29,159 nucleotides of DNA from a virus. How positions within the stretch are numbered: position 1 is the stretch's first letter; each line of letters begins with the position of its first letter. Of this stretch, positions 1 through 8,300 are shown piece by piece. Location: IMG/VR virus record IMGVR_UViG_3300031787_000619, positions 1 to 29,159 of that record. One strand, written 5' to 3'. The translations under genes and the position numbers were made by a program. Below the pieces are notes generated by a model. It was not told the origin of the DNA and searched no databases. It worked only from the letters and a program-made list of their open reading frames with translations.

Positions 1-173
1 GCAAATTGGTCTAACTGTGCTGATTCTAAAGCAAGAGCAAAACCACCAGCGGTTGTTCCATCGTGAACAACAACTGTTTTCTTATCTGTGTCAACGGTAA
101 TCTCAGCCACTGCTCCTGTAAATGTCGCAGTTTGGGCTGTATTTCCTCTTCTTAACTGTAATTGCGTTGGCAT
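1..173 (-). CDS. Mtd-like N-terminal fibre/structural protein, partial (3' end outside window)
   Basis: The first 57 codons of a minus-strand gene that runs off the left edge. The start ATG is at 171-173, with an AAGGATA Shine-Dalgarno on the minus strand near 178-185. The protein starts MPTQLQLRRGNTAQ and continues with a TGA..EITVDTDKKTVVVHDG pattern. This resembles the N-terminal domain of major tropism determinant-type proteins and many phage fibres, where it attaches the fibre to the virion. The gene is preceded by its own CATAAATA late-promoter motif (197-204), so it probably begins a separate late unit. The receptor-binding part lies outside the window, so the role as a fibre is inferred from this domain and from the fibre genes next to it. 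Confidence 0.65.
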   Translation of the reverse strand, partial: MPTQLQLRRGNTAQTATFTGAVAEITVDTDKKTVVVHDGTTAGGFALALESAQLDQF

Positions 174-196
174 TTAATATCCTTAAATTATCAATC

Positions 197-204
197 TATT
201 TATG
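197..204 (-). promoter_or_regulatory. T4-like late promoter motif CATAAATA
   Basis: On the minus strand the sequence reads CATAAATA, one base from the T4 late consensus TATAAATA. It lies in the 31-bp gap upstream of the gene starting at 173, with 23 bases between motif and ATG. That leaves room for a start site and the AAGGATA ribosome-binding site. It directly abuts the stop codon of the 383-residue fibre gene. Confidence 0.6.
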
Positions 205-1356
205 TTAGGTTAAATAGCCAAGGTCTTTTTCTAAATAAAAGCCTTCAGGTGTTATTGGATTATCTGAACAATCATAAATTGGTCCAATCAATTCTCCCTG
301 TATGAATGTATCATCCGAAACTAGAGCAATCATGCTTTGGGAAACAAAACCATAGGATGCGGTTGGAAAATAGTCTCCAGAAGAACCACCTGTGATGATT
401 GTATTAGCATAATTGTATGCGGCTTGGGCTAAACTATTTGCGGCGTTGGCGGCATCATATGCTAAGTTGGCTTGACCAAATGCTGAATTTGTTCTTTCTG
501 TAACAACAATTAATCCAGCGCCAACGTTGGCTTGTCCTGTTGTTACTGCTGAGTTGGCCGCATTGTATGCTAGATTTGCTTGTGCGAATGCTGAGTTTGA
601 AACGTTGCTAATTCTGGTGGTGATATTACTTGTGATATCACCCCTAAGCATCTGCAAACCAGATGAATTAATTTTTAAGACTACATTAGCATCTTCATTA
701 CCATCAACAACTACACGAATTTCTTGACCCGGTGTTCCTGATATTGTACCAATTACAAGATTACCACCAATCTGACCGGTGTTACCTTGTACTAACAAAT
801 ATCCATCTAATGCTTTAATTGTTCCGTCTGAACTGCCTGAATTTTGGATACCCAAATCGGTATAAAAAGTTGCATCACTACCAACGTCAGCAGTAGCAAC
901 CCAATCAGCAGAACCGGCAGGATCAATATTCTCAACGTTTACTTGAATGTATGAAGAAGAATTTCCTGTAAAATATCCTAATGAGTTTGCAAGAGGCGTG
1001 TGAGAAATGTCTGCAATGCCAACATACAATGCGGTATGTGCGATTACATTTTCTGCAACTAAGTTTGATGTAACTTCAACATTAGCCGAAACAATTTTAT
1101 CGGTAGTTAAAGTTTTTGTAGAAGAATCGAATTTTAGGTTTGCTGAGGAACCAAATACACCAGCATCATTAAATTGAATTTCTTGATTTAATCCAGCTGG
1201 TTCAGTTATTACATCAAATAAAATTGGATTATTTAATGCGTTTCCATAATACAGTTTACCATCAGCATAGTTAATAGCCAATTCACCAGGAGCTAATGAA
1301 CCTGGTGTATTACCTGAAGCGCCTGAATTTTTTAACTGAATTAGTGTGTTTGCCAT
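205..1356 (-). CDS. Tail fibre protein, 383 aa
   Basis: Probable fibre or fibre-associated virion protein. The N-terminus MANTLIQLKNSGASGNTPGS followed by a LAPGELAINYADGKLYYGN pattern is an Mtd-like attachment domain, shared in form with the genes at 1-173 and 1953-3614. Next comes an EIQFNDAGVFGSSANLKF segment typical of shafts of T4-like phage fibres. Further on are two SAF(A/G)QANLAY repeats and a GLIVVTERTNSAF link, related to the repeats in the two fibres at 4269-9028. The last 60 residues (from about GGSSGDYFPTASYG) are not repetitive and may form the tip. There is no S74 chaperone. The gene lies 10 bases after the coiled-coil gene, with a GGTAA-type ribosome-binding site. Confidence 0.75.
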   Translation of the reverse strand: MANTLIQLKNSGASGNTPGSLAPGELAINYADGKLYYGNALNNPILFDVITEPAGLNQEIQFNDAGVFGSSANLKFDSSTKTLTTDKIVSANVEVTSNLVAENVIAHTALYVGIADISHTPLANSLGYFTGNSSSYIQVNVENIDPAGSADWVATADVGSDATFYTDLGIQNSGSSDGTIKALDGYLLVQGNTGQIGGNLVIGTISGTPGQEIRVVVDGNEDANVVLKINSSGLQMLRGDITSNITTRISNVSNSAFAQANLAYNAANSAVTTGQANVGAGLIVVTERTNSAFGQANLAYDAANAANSLAQAAYNYANTIITGGSSGDYFPTASYGFVSQSMIALVSDDTFIQGELIGPIYDCSDNPITPEGFYLEKDLGYLT

Positions 1357-1366
1357 TTACCGAATC

Positions 1367-1930
1367 TTAGAATGTTCCGCCAGATTTTACAATATCATCA
1401 CCTATTGGAAGAACGGGTTCTTCAACTGTAATCTCCGGTGTATCAGATTGAATCACTTCACCAAGTTTAACTCTTTTGAGTTTGTTTGCTGGAACTACTG
1501 CTTCCAATCTTGTCACATATTTAGTGAGTTCTTCAATCCGATTATTATTTTGTAATAAAACATTTTGTGATTCACTCTTGACCTTTAACACCTCTTGCTG
1601 TGTTTCTTTTAGTTGCCTCATGTAGTCGTTGACTGCACTCTGCAATCTATCTTTTTCTTGCTTCAAAGAATCGTTTGATCCTGAGGAACTTTTTAAATTG
1701 TCCCTTTCGGTTGTCAGTTGATTTATCAGCCTATCTTTTTCAACAAGTTGATTTTGATGTTGGGTATTTGAATCAGAAACTTCTTTTAATCTTCTTACTG
1801 AATCTTCTGCTTCTTGTAAACTACTTTTGTTTACTTCAATTTGCGCTTGAAACATTAGATTCTGCTTGACAACTTCCATAAAATTGCCAAGCAAAACTTC
1901 TACATAAGCATTTTGTAATCTCACATCCAT
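1367..1930 (-). CDS. Coiled-coil structural or accessory protein, 187 aa
   Basis: I do not recognise a family. Roughly residues 25-150 are strongly charged, with heptad-like spacing of leucine, isoleucine and valine and many Gln, Glu, Lys and Ser. This predicts a long alpha-helical coiled coil. The C-terminal 35 residues contain a short acidic, proline-bearing segment (TPEITVEEPVLPIGDD) and end KSGGTF. It sits between two fibre genes with short spacing and a GAAAGGA ribosome-binding site, so it is probably co-translated with them. Plausible roles are a fibre assembly chaperone, a trimerisation partner or a thin connector. None of these is shown by the sequence. Confidence 0.7.
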   Translation of the reverse strand: MDVRLQNAYVEVLLGNFMEVVKQNLMFQAQIEVNKSSLQEAEDSVRRLKEVSDSNTQHQNQLVEKDRLINQLTTERDNLKSSSGSNDSLKQEKDRLQSAVNDYMRQLKETQQEVLKVKSESQNVLLQNNNRIEELTKYVTRLEAVVPANKLKRVKLGEVIQSDTPEITVEEPVLPIGDDIVKSGGTF

Positions 1931-1952
1931 AATAAAATCCTTTCATTATAAT

Positions 1953-3614
1953 TTAGAATGATCCACCATTTAGGTGTGCAAAAGTTGGTGCTCCAGAAGA
2001 GTTAATTTGTAATAGATGACCTTCGGTTGGTGAAGTCAATGAAGCTAATGCTCCAGTTGTTGAAGATGCATCAGATATGATAACACCCTTAACAGTAAAC
2101 GAAGAAGCTCCTGTGCCGCCTCTTGCAATACCTAATGTGCCAGAAACAACTGCGCTTGTATCAATGTTGATAGCTGTATTGCTTACACCAGAAACACGAC
2201 CAAAGTCATCAGTTGTAACAACTGGAACATAAGATGCTGAACCATAAGTTCCTGCTGTGCCAGTATTTGCTAATGTCTTGATTGCAGTACCATCATAGAA
2301 TACTGCGGCACCAGTTGTATATGTATCGTTGTTTGTGCCGCCTCTTGCAATTGCTAGTTTACCGGATACGATGTTTGATGCATCAATTTGAATTGCGCTA
2401 TTTGTAATAGCTGATACACGACCATATGTATCTGTAGTAACAATTAATGTATTAGATGCTGAACCATAAGTTCCTGCTGTACCTGTGTTAGCCAGAACTT
2501 TTAGTGAGTCTGTTCCATCGCCAACTAGAATGCTACCAATCGTAAATGAGCTGGCGCCTGTACCACCATTAGGTACAGTCAAATCATTTGTTAATGTTAG
2601 AGTGCCAATTGTAGCTACTGTAGCATTTGCAATATTAGCCGTTAAATTGGTATTTAATGTTGCTAGACGGAAACTTGCATCTGCTGGATTAATTGTGTTT
2701 GCTGTAGGCTCTTGGTCATAATTATCAAAAACGTAGAATTGCTTATCACCTGCATGACGCATAATACCAGCATGTCTGTTAGCAGTATCATTGTAGTGAC
2801 CATAGAAACCAATATCAACTGCATCGGTAATATTATTTCTAGCAAGAGCAATCAATGAGTCTTCAACACTCAATGTAGTAACATCAACTGTAGTTGTATT
2901 ACCAGTAACAATCAAGTTACCAGTAATGGTGATGTTGCCATCAATTGTCTGATTTAGAATGGCTGTGTTTGAACGAAGAACTGTGGTGTCAACATCAAGA
3001 ATAACTGTTGTATTTCCCGCTACAACACCAGAAGTAATACCATCACCACCTTTAAAAGTGATGGTATCTGTAGCAAGTGCTACAGCATCTGTTCCTGAAT
3101 CGCCAGCAATATTTAATGTTGTGGAAATTGATACATTGGATGCTGATGTGATACGACCTTTTGAATCTACAGCAAAAGTAGGAATTTGTGTTACGGAACC
3201 GTAATTACCGGCTGCCACACCAGAATTAGAAAGAACTAATGGAATATTAGCGTTTGCTGTACCATCAACAGAAATAATACCTGTTGCGTCACCATCAACA
3301 CCAAGATTTCTGGGAGTAAACCACTTATCTGCACTTGTAGCATTACCAAAAATACTACCGACAATGTTAGCTGTAATGTAATTGAAAGATGCATTACCTG
3401 TGGTATCTCTCTTAACAAGAACGTTAGCAGTCGCGGCTGAGGCTGCGGCATCAATTTTATCGGTGTATGCTTTACCACCAATGGCTACAACACCGGTTCC
3501 ATCATCAATCCAAAGGGTACTGGATACATTAGAATAAGCTGGTTCGGCTACATTAAGTGTAGGAGGCTTATTGGTTATGCTGGAATATTTTAGTTGAATT
3601 ACTGTATTTGCCAT
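1953..3614 (-). CDS. Tail fibre protein with GGTGA and GTYGSA repeats, 553 aa
   Basis: The N-terminus MANTVIQLKYSSITNKPP is followed by an AEPAYSN...LWIDDGTG pattern, which is a fibre attachment domain of the same type as in the 383-residue fibre. A central region near residues 240-310 carries VEDSLIALARNN, DIGFYGHY and HAGIMRHAGDKQFYVFDN motifs that recur in T4-like fibre proteins. The C-terminal half contains two copies of LANTGTAGTYGSAS followed by VTTD.(F/Y)GRVS and IARGGT(N/G) elements, so the shaft is made of roughly 70-80-residue repeats. The protein ends with a short non-repetitive tip (HLNGGSF). It has its own late-promoter motif at 3650-3657 and an AAGGA ribosome-binding site at 3621-3625. 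Confidence 0.8.
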   Translation of the reverse strand: MANTVIQLKYSSITNKPPTLNVAEPAYSNVSSTLWIDDGTGVVAIGGKAYTDKIDAAASAATANVLVKRDTTGNASFNYITANIVGSIFGNATSADKWFTPRNLGVDGDATGIISVDGTANANIPLVLSNSGVAAGNYGSVTQIPTFAVDSKGRITSASNVSISTTLNIAGDSGTDAVALATDTITFKGGDGITSGVVAGNTTVILDVDTTVLRSNTAILNQTIDGNITITGNLIVTGNTTTVDVTTLSVEDSLIALARNNITDAVDIGFYGHYNDTANRHAGIMRHAGDKQFYVFDNYDQEPTANTINPADASFRLATLNTNLTANIANATVATIGTLTLTNDLTVPNGGTGASSFTIGSILVGDGTDSLKVLANTGTAGTYGSASNTLIVTTDTYGRVSAITNSAIQIDASNIVSGKLAIARGGTNNDTYTTGAAVFYDGTAIKTLANTGTAGTYGSASYVPVVTTDDFGRVSGVSNTAINIDTSAVVSGTLGIARGGTGASSFTVKGVIISDASSTTGALASLTSPTEGHLLQINSSGAPTFAHLNGGSF

Positions 3615-3649
3615 TACTGTTCCTTAGTTGTGGAATCTTCTTATTATTC

Positions 3650-3657
3650 TATTTATG
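3650..3657 (-). promoter_or_regulatory. T4-like late promoter motif CATAAATA
   Basis: The minus strand reads CATAAATA in the 54-bp gap between the small structural gene at 3669 and the 553-residue fibre. This is the largest gap in the window. The motif ends 35 bases before the ATG at 3614, and an AAGGA ribosome-binding site lies between them. It is the same variant as the motif at 197-204. It likely lets the left-hand fibre genes be transcribed independently. Confidence 0.6.
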
Positions 3658-3668
3658 AATTTGGTAAG

Positions 3669-3923
3669 TTAAAAAAACCCACCGTTTATTCTAGGAACTT
3701 GAACACTTACATTTCCAAGTTGCTGATTTTCAAATTTTCCTGTACTGGAGACATATGTAATAATGTCGCCTTCTTCTGCTTGGTCAATAGCAGTATCAAA
3801 TAATTCAACTAAACCGACATTTGGCTTAGGTGTAAATTTTGGATCTGCAATTGTTATTCTTTGATTTGGGCGAACAGCAACTTTACCAATCACTCCTGGA
3901 GTATTGATTCTAGCTGTAACCAT
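3669..3923 (-). CDS. Small putative structural protein, 84 aa
   Basis: A short gene with a strong GAGGTAATT ribosome-binding site, starting 2 bases after the stop of the 110-residue gene, so the two are probably translationally coupled. The sequence begins MVTARINTPGVIGKVAVRPN and ends VQVPRINGGFF. It is beta-rich with no repeats, signal peptide or membrane segment. Its place inside the fibre cluster suggests a minor virion or fibre-connector protein. The C-terminal GGFF resembles the GGSF and GGTF ends of the two genes that follow, which may be a shared terminal feature. I do not know a named family for it. Confidence 0.65.
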   Translation of the reverse strand: MVTARINTPGVIGKVAVRPNQRITIADPKFTPKPNVGLVELFDTAIDQAEEGDIITYVSSTGKFENQQLGNVSVQVPRINGGFF

Positions 3924-3925
3924 AA

Positions 3926-4258
3926 TTACCTCGTAACTGAAGGTAGAACCGTCACAATTCCTTCAACAACTCTTGTTACCACGGATGTTGGAGATGTAAT
4001 AATAACATCATACACATATCTTCCTGGTGTCAAACTTGCAGTATTAGTCGCAGAAACGGAAAGAGTTACTTCACCATTTGCTGTGCCGGTTACTGTGGAA
4101 GTAATTGTTGTTGCACTTGATGAATAGTATGATTTACGCATCATGGAGTTTGCAGTATAACCGTAAAGATTAATTGCGGCTCCAGCCGTATCTTCAACAT
4201 TAATTGTAGTGTTGAATGTTGCGCCTTGCTCTATAACGATTTCTGAAAATGCGGCCAT
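3926..4258 (-). CDS. Small beta-rich virion protein, 110 aa
   Basis: The pattern is IEQGATFNTTINVED, then A.NLYGYTA, a RKSYYSSSAT stretch, GEVTLS, and LTPGRYVYDVIITSP.S.VTRVVEGIVTV. I recall such proteins as common in fibre regions of T4-like environmental phages. The alternating hydrophobic pattern and the length fit an immunoglobulin-like or BppU-N-like beta sandwich that would connect a fibre to the baseplate or decorate it. It is preceded by an AAGGTAAAAG ribosome-binding site and follows the 346-residue fibre gene after 10 bases. The exact role is inferred. Confidence 0.65.
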   Translation of the reverse strand: MAAFSEIVIEQGATFNTTINVEDTAGAAINLYGYTANSMMRKSYYSSSATTITSTVTGTANGEVTLSVSATNTASLTPGRYVYDVIITSPTSVVTRVVEGIVTVLPSVTR

Positions 4259-4268
4259 CTTTTACCTT

Positions 4269-5309
4269 TTAACCAACAACAATTACATTAAATGGCAAAT
4301 CATATGCCGTTGAACCAGTGACTGCCCAAAGACTAAATCCACTAGTAGTTTTTGCTACAGTCGTATATATACCAATGCCAAGCAAATTTCCCGGTGTACC
4401 ATCAACCATTGCAGACACCGCATAATTTGCATTAGGCATAGGAGTTGTAAAAGTCATTACATAAACTCCTGCTCCTGTGCGACTACACGATAAATTTCCT
4501 GCACCTAAAGTAGCACCTAAAGCAGTAAAGGCTCCCCATGCCCTAACACCATAAATTGGAGCTGATCCTGTTTGGGAAGTGTTTATTCCACCAACAGCAG
4601 TTATTCCAGTATATGAACCCGATAATCTAGCGGAAGGCAAAGTACCAGATGATAGATTAGATGCATTAAATGCACTATTTGCGGTAGAGAAGGCTAGATT
4701 CGCTTGACCGAATGAAGAAGCCGCAACACCACTTGCTGAATTAGCCGTATTAAATGCTAAGTTAGCTTGACCGAATGCGGAAGCGGCAACACCACTAGCT
4801 GAATTGGCTTTATCAAAAGAACCATAAGATGTATTGGCTTGACCGTATGCTAGATTAGCTTGAGCAAACGCTGAATTGGCTCTTGAACCAACAATAATTA
4901 ATCCAGAGCCAGTATTTGCTTGTGCGGATGTTAATGCTGATGCCGCATTTGTTCCTGCGGCATCATAAGCGGCTTTTACTGCGCTTGCTGTAGCGGCTGC
5001 GGTAGTACTTGTATTAGAAACAGAATCCGCTAATTGAACAACACCAGTAACTACGGTATTGGCTATACGAATTGTATTGTTTGTTGCGGCTACAATTTGA
5101 CCTAATGCGTTGTACCGAATTGTTGGTACAATAATATCTGCGGCTTGTCCAATTGTTCCAGCAGTAATAACACCAGAAGTTAAGTTTGCGGCATATGTAA
5201 TTCTACCCTGTGCATCAACACTAACGGTTTGGAGTGTTGTTGCTCCACCATAATTTCCTGCAGTTACTGCGGTATCCGCTAAAACTGAGCCTGTGACTTT
5301 TGTTGTCAT
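4269..5309 (-). CDS. Tail fibre partner with exchanged tip, 346 aa
   Basis: Starts MTTKVTGSVLADTAVTAGNYG and carries the G.YG...VSVDAQGRITYAAN shaft element. Residues about 130-225 hold a GLIIVGSRANSAFAQANLAY segment and then a 21-residue repeat (FGQANLAF...ANSASGVAAS). This array is paralogous to the C-terminal array of the neighbouring 1240-residue fibre, including 68 identical bases. After the shared SGT.P..R motif the sequences part: here the last roughly 100 residues (VRAWGAFTALGA... MTFTTPMPNANYAVSAMVDG ... PFNVIVVG) form a different tip, of a type seen at the ends of other phage fibres. The ATG overlaps the previous stop (ATGA), which indicates coupled translation. Probably a receptor-binding subunit. 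Confidence 0.75.
   Translation of the reverse strand: MTTKVTGSVLADTAVTAGNYGGATTLQTVSVDAQGRITYAANLTSGVITAGTIGQAADIIVPTIRYNALGQIVAATNNTIRIANTVVTGVVQLADSVSNTSTTAAATASAVKAAYDAAGTNAASALTSAQANTGSGLIIVGSRANSAFAQANLAYGQANTSYGSFDKANSASGVAASAFGQANLAFNTANSASGVAASSFGQANLAFSTANSAFNASNLSSGTLPSARLSGSYTGITAVGGINTSQTGSAPIYGVRAWGAFTALGATLGAGNLSCSRTGAGVYVMTFTTPMPNANYAVSAMVDGTPGNLLGIGIYTTVAKTTSGFSLWAVTGSTAYDLPFNVIVVG
4837..4904. repeat. 68-bp direct repeat, copy 1 (in 346-aa fibre)
   Basis: By eye, this is identical base for base to 6252-6319. Both copies are read in the same codon phase and encode GLIIVGSRANSAFAQANLAY plus GQA. Neutral third positions are also identical, so the copies are recent or kept alike by gene conversion. 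Confidence 0.85.
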
Positions 5310-8300
5310 TTAATTTGTCCTTTTATTTCTTCAACTTCTACTCTCAATTCTTTAATAGCTTCAATCAATAGAGGAATAAGTTTCTCATAATGCACAGTCA
5401 GATATTGATTATCTACCGGTGCGGGAACAACAACTTCAGGAAGAATTGCTTGAACTTCTTGTGCGGATACACCAACTTCCCTTTTTACTTCATATCCCAA
5501 ATCTTGTGCCGTTTTATTTGGTTCATAGAAGAATCCAGAAATAGCAGAAACTTTATCAAGAGCATTTTCAATATTACCCAATCTTGTTTTTAGCTTATCA
5601 TCTGAGTAACCAGCTGTGATATCACCAGTCGCACGAATTTCGCCTGTGCCCATACTCCAGCCAACAGTTGTTGCCGGTAAGCCAACAGCCACTGATGCGA
5701 ATCTAGTCGCGGAGCCTGTTCCAACACCCTGATTGAATGTGTATGCCAATCTATCAGAATTTAATGTGCCGGAACTAATATTTGATGCATTAGTTGTATC
5801 AGTTGTTGCTGATGATGCTAATCCTGAAACAGCACTTGAAGAAATTGCAATTGCAACGCTATTAGCCGATGTGATTAATCCTTTTCCATTTACAGTAAAT
5901 CTGGATACATGAGTGGCACTACCCATAGAACCTGTAGTTGAATTTACAGTTGCTAGAGTTGACGCTACACCTCCTGCGACAGTTGTTATATCGCCAGTAA
6001 ATGCGGGAAATCTTCCTGCTGGTATAGTACCCGATGTTAAATTACTAGCATTCAATGTACTATTGGCAGTATTGGCTGTAGCAAAAGCTATATTGGCTTG
6101 ACCAAATGCAGATGCGGCAACACCACTAGCTGAATTGGCTGTAGTAAAAGCTAAGTTGGCTTGACCAAATGCTGAGGCTGCTATACCACTGGCTGAATTG
6201 GCTTTAGCAAATGCTAGATTGGCTTGACCAAATGAGCCGAAAGAATTATTTGCTTGACCGTATGCTAGATTAGCTTGAGCAAACGCTGAATTGGCTCTTG
6301 AACCAACAATAATTAATCCTAAACCTGTGTTTGCTTCGGCCGCCGTTGTTGTAATCTTTCTTGATTCCAAACTATCAATAGCCAACTGAATAGTATTTGC
6401 CGATGAATCAATTGCACCAGTTACTGTATACGCTATGTTATTTGCATAATATGGATTTACCGTATACGCATCAACTTCAAGTAAAATTGCATCGCCAGAA
6501 CTTGTACCTGTTGTTAATGTTACATTGTGACCTGTCGTAAATGAAAGACCAGTTGTTGTGCCTGATGTTGTTGTGATTGCCGCACCGCCAACAGTTTCTG
6601 ATAATGAGAAATAGTTAACATTAATTGTTTTAATATAATAAATTTTGCCTGGAACATAACCTGTAATTGTTGCAGTTCCTGTTAGTGTTCCTGTAATTGC
6701 TAGAGGCGCATTAACGACAAGGGTTGAAGATGCGGATGAAGTTGAGAAATAACCATTTGATGATACTGATGCCACGCCCGTCAAGTTATTTGCGCCTTCA
6801 GTATACTCGGAAGCAAACTGTCTAACTCCGTTAATGAAAACTCTTAGTTGACCAGTACCAGTTTGATAGATGGGTGTTGCAAATATTCTTTGTGATGCAT
6901 TAACTGTTGGTGTTGTTCTGGTTGATGTAATCGTTGTACCGGGAGTTGCACTACCTCCACCGCCAGTACCGCCTGCAGCCCAATAATAAGTTCCTGAACC
7001 GCTTGTTGCTAAAACGTAACCTGATGTACCGCCGGCTGGTAATAGATTTGTTAAAGCACCACCCGGAGATGTTGCGCCAGTGCCTCCTTGTGAAACTGGA
7101 AGGGCGTTGGTTAATGTCAATGCGCTAAATGTTGGACTTGCAGTTGTTCTTACATCTTGTGGTGTATTAACCGTAATTGTATTTGCGCCACCAACTAGCG
7201 TTACACCATTTGTACTTGTAAATGAAATTACACCATTACTTGGTGCCGCTGAGCCACTTGTTCCATTAAATGTATTTGATGCTAGATTAGCAACGCCAAA
7301 TGCACCATTAGCACGACCCATTACAATGATATCACCTAAACCAGAATTTGCTGTATCAGCAATTCTAGCCGCACCAATGTTTGCGCTTAGATTGATACCA
7401 AGTAATCCAGCATTTGCAGCCGCTGTTTGAATAGCACTTGTGTCTACATAACTCTTTAGATTTGTATTTGCATTGTCAACATAGTTTTTCATTAACCATG
7501 AAGATGCAAAGTCTGCATTACTTACCGATGCAGTACTTGTAGTAATTAGATTTGCGGTAAGTATTTTAGAATATGTTGAAGTAGCATCTGAATTGAATAC
7601 ATCACGAATTTGCCAGTTATTAGCGGATGAACTCCAGCGAATATATGCATTAGCATTTGCTGATGCGCCACCAGAGCCACCAGAAACACCGCCCTTGTCA
7701 TTTCCTCTGAATACACCAAAGTATGCTTCACCAGTGGTTGTTATTGGTGAAGCAGTGCTAATTGTTAATACGTCAGCATCATAAACAATGCTACCAGATA
7801 ATACAAAATCACCAGTTACATTTAAATCACCAACAGTTGCCTCTCCACCCGTGCTTAAAGATGTTACCGTTAATGCGCCCACATCTGTCTTACCAGATAC
7901 TAGAGAACCAGCATACACCATACCTTGAGTGTTTACGTTTCCAGCAATAACATTACCACTGATATTAGCAGAGGCCGTTGCACTTGTTATTCTTAGACTA
8001 TCTGCAACAACTGAACCTGAAGTTGTAGTAAAATGGGCTGCATTTGCATTTCCAGAAACTCTTGAGTTTGTGGCATTAACTGTAATCGTTGTTAGTTCTT
8101 CACCAACAGAAGTATTAGCATTAAATCTGGCTGTATCAGCAACAACAGAACCACCATTATTTGCTGTAAAATGAGCGGCGTTTGCGTTTGCGGTGAATCT
8201 AGCGTTTGTTGCGTTGACAGTAATTGTTGTTAGTTCTTCACCAACAGAAGTATTAGCATTAAATCTGGCTGTATCAGCAACAACAGAACCACCACCGTTA

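Noticed and set aside
1-3614. Diversity-generating retroelement, suggested by Mtd-like domains
   Set aside because: No reverse transcriptase, template repeat or adenine-biased variable repeat pair is visible. The Mtd-like N-terminal domain alone is widespread in phage fibres.
4680-6330. Regularly spaced repeats that could suggest a CRISPR array
   Set aside because: The units are 63-bp in-frame protein repeats (FGQANLAF type) inside two fibre genes, without unique spacers or palindromic repeats.
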